DNA of 5,466 nucleotides, taken from Micromonosporaceae bacterium. Its GTDB lineage: Bacteria > Actinomycetota > Actinomycetes > Mycobacteriales > Micromonosporaceae. A model generated the notes under the pieces. That model searched no databases and was not told the DNA's origin. It saw nothing but the letters and a program-made list of their open reading frames with translations. How positions within the stretch are numbered: the stretch's first letter is position 1; the number at the start of each line of letters is the position of its first letter. This document shows, in pieces, positions 3,773 through 5,466 of this stretch. A program made the position numbers and the translations under genes. The stretch lies in the NCBI GenBank assembly GCA_019689695.1, contig JADGHA010000306.1, positions 1 to 5,466 on the forward strand. Reading direction: 5' to 3'.

Positions 3773-5170
3773 GTGGGTCACCTCCACGACAGGTTCATCC
3801 GGCAACCATCATTCCCCCGCCCGCCTTCGCTTCCCGCCCGATCTCGAACCATCCCCGCTCCCGGCCTGACCCGCATCGCGACCCTGTCCGTACACACGTC
3901 GCCGCTGGACCAGCCCGGGACCGGCGACGCCGGCGGGATGAACGTCTACATCGTCGAGGTGTCCCGACGGCTCGCCGCGGCCGGCGTGGCGGTGGAGATC
4001 TTCACCCGGGCCACCGCCAGCGACCTGCCGCCCATCGTGGAGATGGCCCCCGGGGTGCAGGTGCGGCACGTCACCGCCGGCCCGTTCGAGGAGCTGGCCA
4101 AGGAGGAGCTGCCGGCCCAGATGTGCGCGTTCACCAGCGGGGTGCTGCGCGCCGAGGCGGCCCGGGCACCAGGCTGGTACGACCTGATCCACTCGCACTA
4201 CTGGCTGTCCGGCCAGGTGGGCTGGCTGGCCAAGGACCGCTGGGGGGTGCCGCTGGTGCACACCGCGCACACCCTGGCCAAGGTGAAGAACGCCCAGCTC
4301 GCCGAGGGGGACCGGCCGGAGCCGAAGGCCCGGGTGATCGGCGAGGAGCAGCTGGTGGCCGAGGCGGACCGGCTGGTGGCGAACACCGGGTTCGAGCGGC
4401 ATGAGCTGATCTCCCGCTACGGCGCCGATCCGGCCCGCGTCTCGGTGGTCACCCCGGGCGTGGACCTCGACCGCTTCCGCCCGCCGGCCAGCGGCTGCGC
4501 GGACGAGGCGCGGCTGCGCGCCCGGCGCCGGTTCCACCTGCCGCCGGACGCGCACGTGGTCGCGTTCGTCGGCCGGATCCAGCCGCTCAAGGCGCCGGAC
4601 GTGCTGGTCCGGGCGGCGGCTGCGCTGCACCTGCGCGACCCCGCGGTCGCCCGCCGGCTGGTCCTGCTGGTGGTCGGCGGACCGAGCGGGACCGGGCTGG
4701 AACGCCCCGCCGCGCTGATGGAGCTGGCCGCCTCGCTGGGGCTCTCCAGCGCAGTGCGCTTCCTGCCGCCGCAGCCCGCGGCTGCGCTCGCCGACGTGTA
4801 CCGGGCCGCCGACCTGGTCGCCGTCCCGTCGCACAACGAGTCGTTCGGCCTGGTCGCTCTGGAGGCTCAGGCCTGCGGTACGCCGGTGGTGGCGGCCGCC
4901 GTCGGCGGCCTGGTCACCGCCGTCCGGGACGGGGTCAGCGGCGTCCTGGTCGACGGGCACGACCCGGACGACTGGGCGCGCGTCCTCGGCGGGCTGCTCG
5001 CCGCACCCGGTCGCCGGGCCGAACTGTCCCGGGGAGCCGCCGAGCACGCCCGCGGCTTCTCCTGGGACCGGACCGCGGCCAAGCTGCTCGCCGTCTACCG
5101 TGAGGCGGTGGCTGAACACCGTGCCCGGACCGCCGCCGAACTGGCCGGGGGCCTGGTATGGACGAGGTGA
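3773..5170 (+). CDS. mshA: D-inositol-3-phosphate glycosyltransferase MshA (mycothiol biosynthesis)
   Basis: MshA is a retaining GT4-family, GT-B fold enzyme that joins GlcNAc from UDP-GlcNAc to 1D-myo-inositol 3-phosphate, the first committed step of mycothiol synthesis in the cytosol. The 465-residue length fits the family (M. tuberculosis about 480). The N-terminal domain has VHTSPLDQPGTGDAGGMNVY at 40-59, where the GTGDAGGMN loop binds substrate, and HSHYWLSGQVGWLA at 140-153 followed by HTAHTLAKVKN at 163-173. The C-terminal domain has FVGRIQPLKAP at 265-275, with R268 and K273 expected to hold the UDP diphosphate, and the EX7E pair E356/E364 in ESFGLVALE. Residues 1-33 are Pro/Arg-rich and poorly conserved. 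An in-frame stop at 3701 and the lack of another ATG, GTG or TTG before M56 make GTG 3773 the only sensible start. YbjN overlaps its end, so the two are probably co-transcribed. Confidence 0.97.
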   Translation: MGHLHDRFIRQPSFPRPPSLPARSRTIPAPGLTRIATLSVHTSPLDQPGTGDAGGMNVYIVEVSRRLAAAGVAVEIFTRATASDLPPIVEMAPGVQVRHVTAGPFEELAKEELPAQMCAFTSGVLRAEAARAPGWYDLIHSHYWLSGQVGWLAKDRWGVPLVHTAHTLAKVKNAQLAEGDRPEPKARVIGEEQLVAEADRLVANTGFERHELISRYGADPARVSVVTPGVDLDRFRPPASGCADEARLRARRRFHLPPDAHVVAFVGRIQPLKAPDVLVRAAAALHLRDPAVARRLVLLVVGGPSGTGLERPAALMELAASLGLSSAVRFLPPQPAAALADVYRAADLVAVPSHNESFGLVALEAQACGTPVVAAAVGGLVTAVRDGVSGVLVDGHDPDDWARVLGGLLAAPGRRAELSRGAAEHARGFSWDRTAAKLLAVYREAVAEHRARTAAELAGGLVWTR

Positions 5171-5466
5171 ACCGGGTCGCCGCACTCATCGAGTCGGTCT
5201 GCGCCGAGCGGTCGCTGGAGTGGGAGAAGACCGGCGAGCACTCGTACGCGGTCACCCTGCCCGGCACCCACAAGCTGAAGACGGTCTGCAACCTCATCGT
5301 CGGCGACCACGCGCTGCGGATCGAGGCGTTCGTCATGCGCCAGCCCGACGAGAACCGCGAGCGGCTGTGGGCCTGGCTGTTGCAGCGCAACGCCCGGATG
5401 TACGGGGTGGCCTTCGCCATCGACCAGGTGGGTGATGTCTACCTGACCGGACGGGTCGGGCTGGGC
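5158..5466 (+). CDS. YbjN domain-containing protein (Rv0487-like), 3' end outside the window
   Basis: The gene begins at ATG 5158, overlaps the last 13 nt of mshA in another frame, and stays open for 103 codons to the window edge. A G-run at 5147-5151 about 6 nt upstream is a modest ribosome site, so coupling to mshA translation is likely. The start MDEVNRVAALIESVCAERSLEWE, then HKLKTVCNLIVGDHALRIEAFVMRQPDEN and LWAWLLQRNARMYGVAFAID, is the alpha/beta pattern of the YbjN family. Residues 1-103 would be a bit over half of a typical actinobacterial member (about 165-185). The molecular function is unknown; E. coli YbjN affects motility and stress phenotypes, and structural relatives resemble type III secretion chaperones. 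No signal peptide is seen. Its place directly after mshA matches M. tuberculosis, where Rv0487 follows Rv0486. Confidence 0.88.
   Translation, partial: MDEVNRVAALIESVCAERSLEWEKTGEHSYAVTLPGTHKLKTVCNLIVGDHALRIEAFVMRQPDENRERLWAWLLQRNARMYGVAFAIDQVGDVYLTGRVGLG

Noticed and set aside
3809..5185. 458-codon open frame on minus across mshA
   Set aside because: Low-complexity product rich in Gly, Arg, Pro and His with no family resemblance; typical antisense shadow of a GC-rich gene. MshA on plus is unmistakable.

Overview
The window is very GC-rich and uses codons ending almost entirely in G or C. It carries a mycothiol biosynthesis gene, so it comes from a high-GC actinobacterium. From remembered homologues the proteins look most like those of Micromonosporaceae (Micromonospora/Actinoplanes type). 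That genus-level placement is inference; the phylum-level one is firm.

Layout from left to right. (1) Positions 1-600, minus strand: the N-terminal 200 residues of a mycothiol-dependent maleylpyruvate isomerase-like (DinB-fold) protein, cut by the window edge. (2) A 48-bp divergent promoter gap. (3) Positions 649-1722, plus strand: murB, the UDP-N-acetylenolpyruvoylglucosamine reductase of peptidoglycan precursor synthesis. (4) Positions 1723-2008: a 286-bp gap between convergent genes, crowded with a perfect palindrome, direct and tandem repeats and long hairpins. One low-confidence Arg-rich reading frame crosses it. (5) Positions 2009-3543, minus strand: a two-gene operon, a short-chain dehydrogenase/reductase (SDR) followed by a class I SAM-dependent methyltransferase, joined by a TGATG stop/start overlap. 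(6) Positions 3544-3772: a 229-bp divergent control region with a sigma-R/sigma-H-like promoter candidate and a short perfect hairpin on the mshA side. (7) Positions 3773-5170, plus strand: mshA, the glycosyltransferase that commits carbon to mycothiol. (8) From 5158 to the end, plus strand: the first 103 residues of a YbjN-domain protein that overlaps the end of mshA.

The order murB, SDR (minus), mshA (plus), YbjN matches what I recall of Mycobacterium tuberculosis (Rv0482 murB, Rv0483 lprQ, Rv0484c SDR, Rv0485 regulator, Rv0486 mshA, Rv0487). The core is therefore an old conserved actinobacterial neighbourhood. Here a methyltransferase lies between murB and the SDR where lprQ lies in M. tuberculosis, and no ROK-type regulator lies between the SDR and mshA.

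No mobile element, CRISPR array, tRNA or rRNA is visible. The genes themselves are ordinary. The most interesting parts are the control sequences: the sigma-R-like site before mshA, the symmetric shared -10 between the isomerase-like gene and murB (which may make murB leaderless), and the structured repeat region at 1762-1949.
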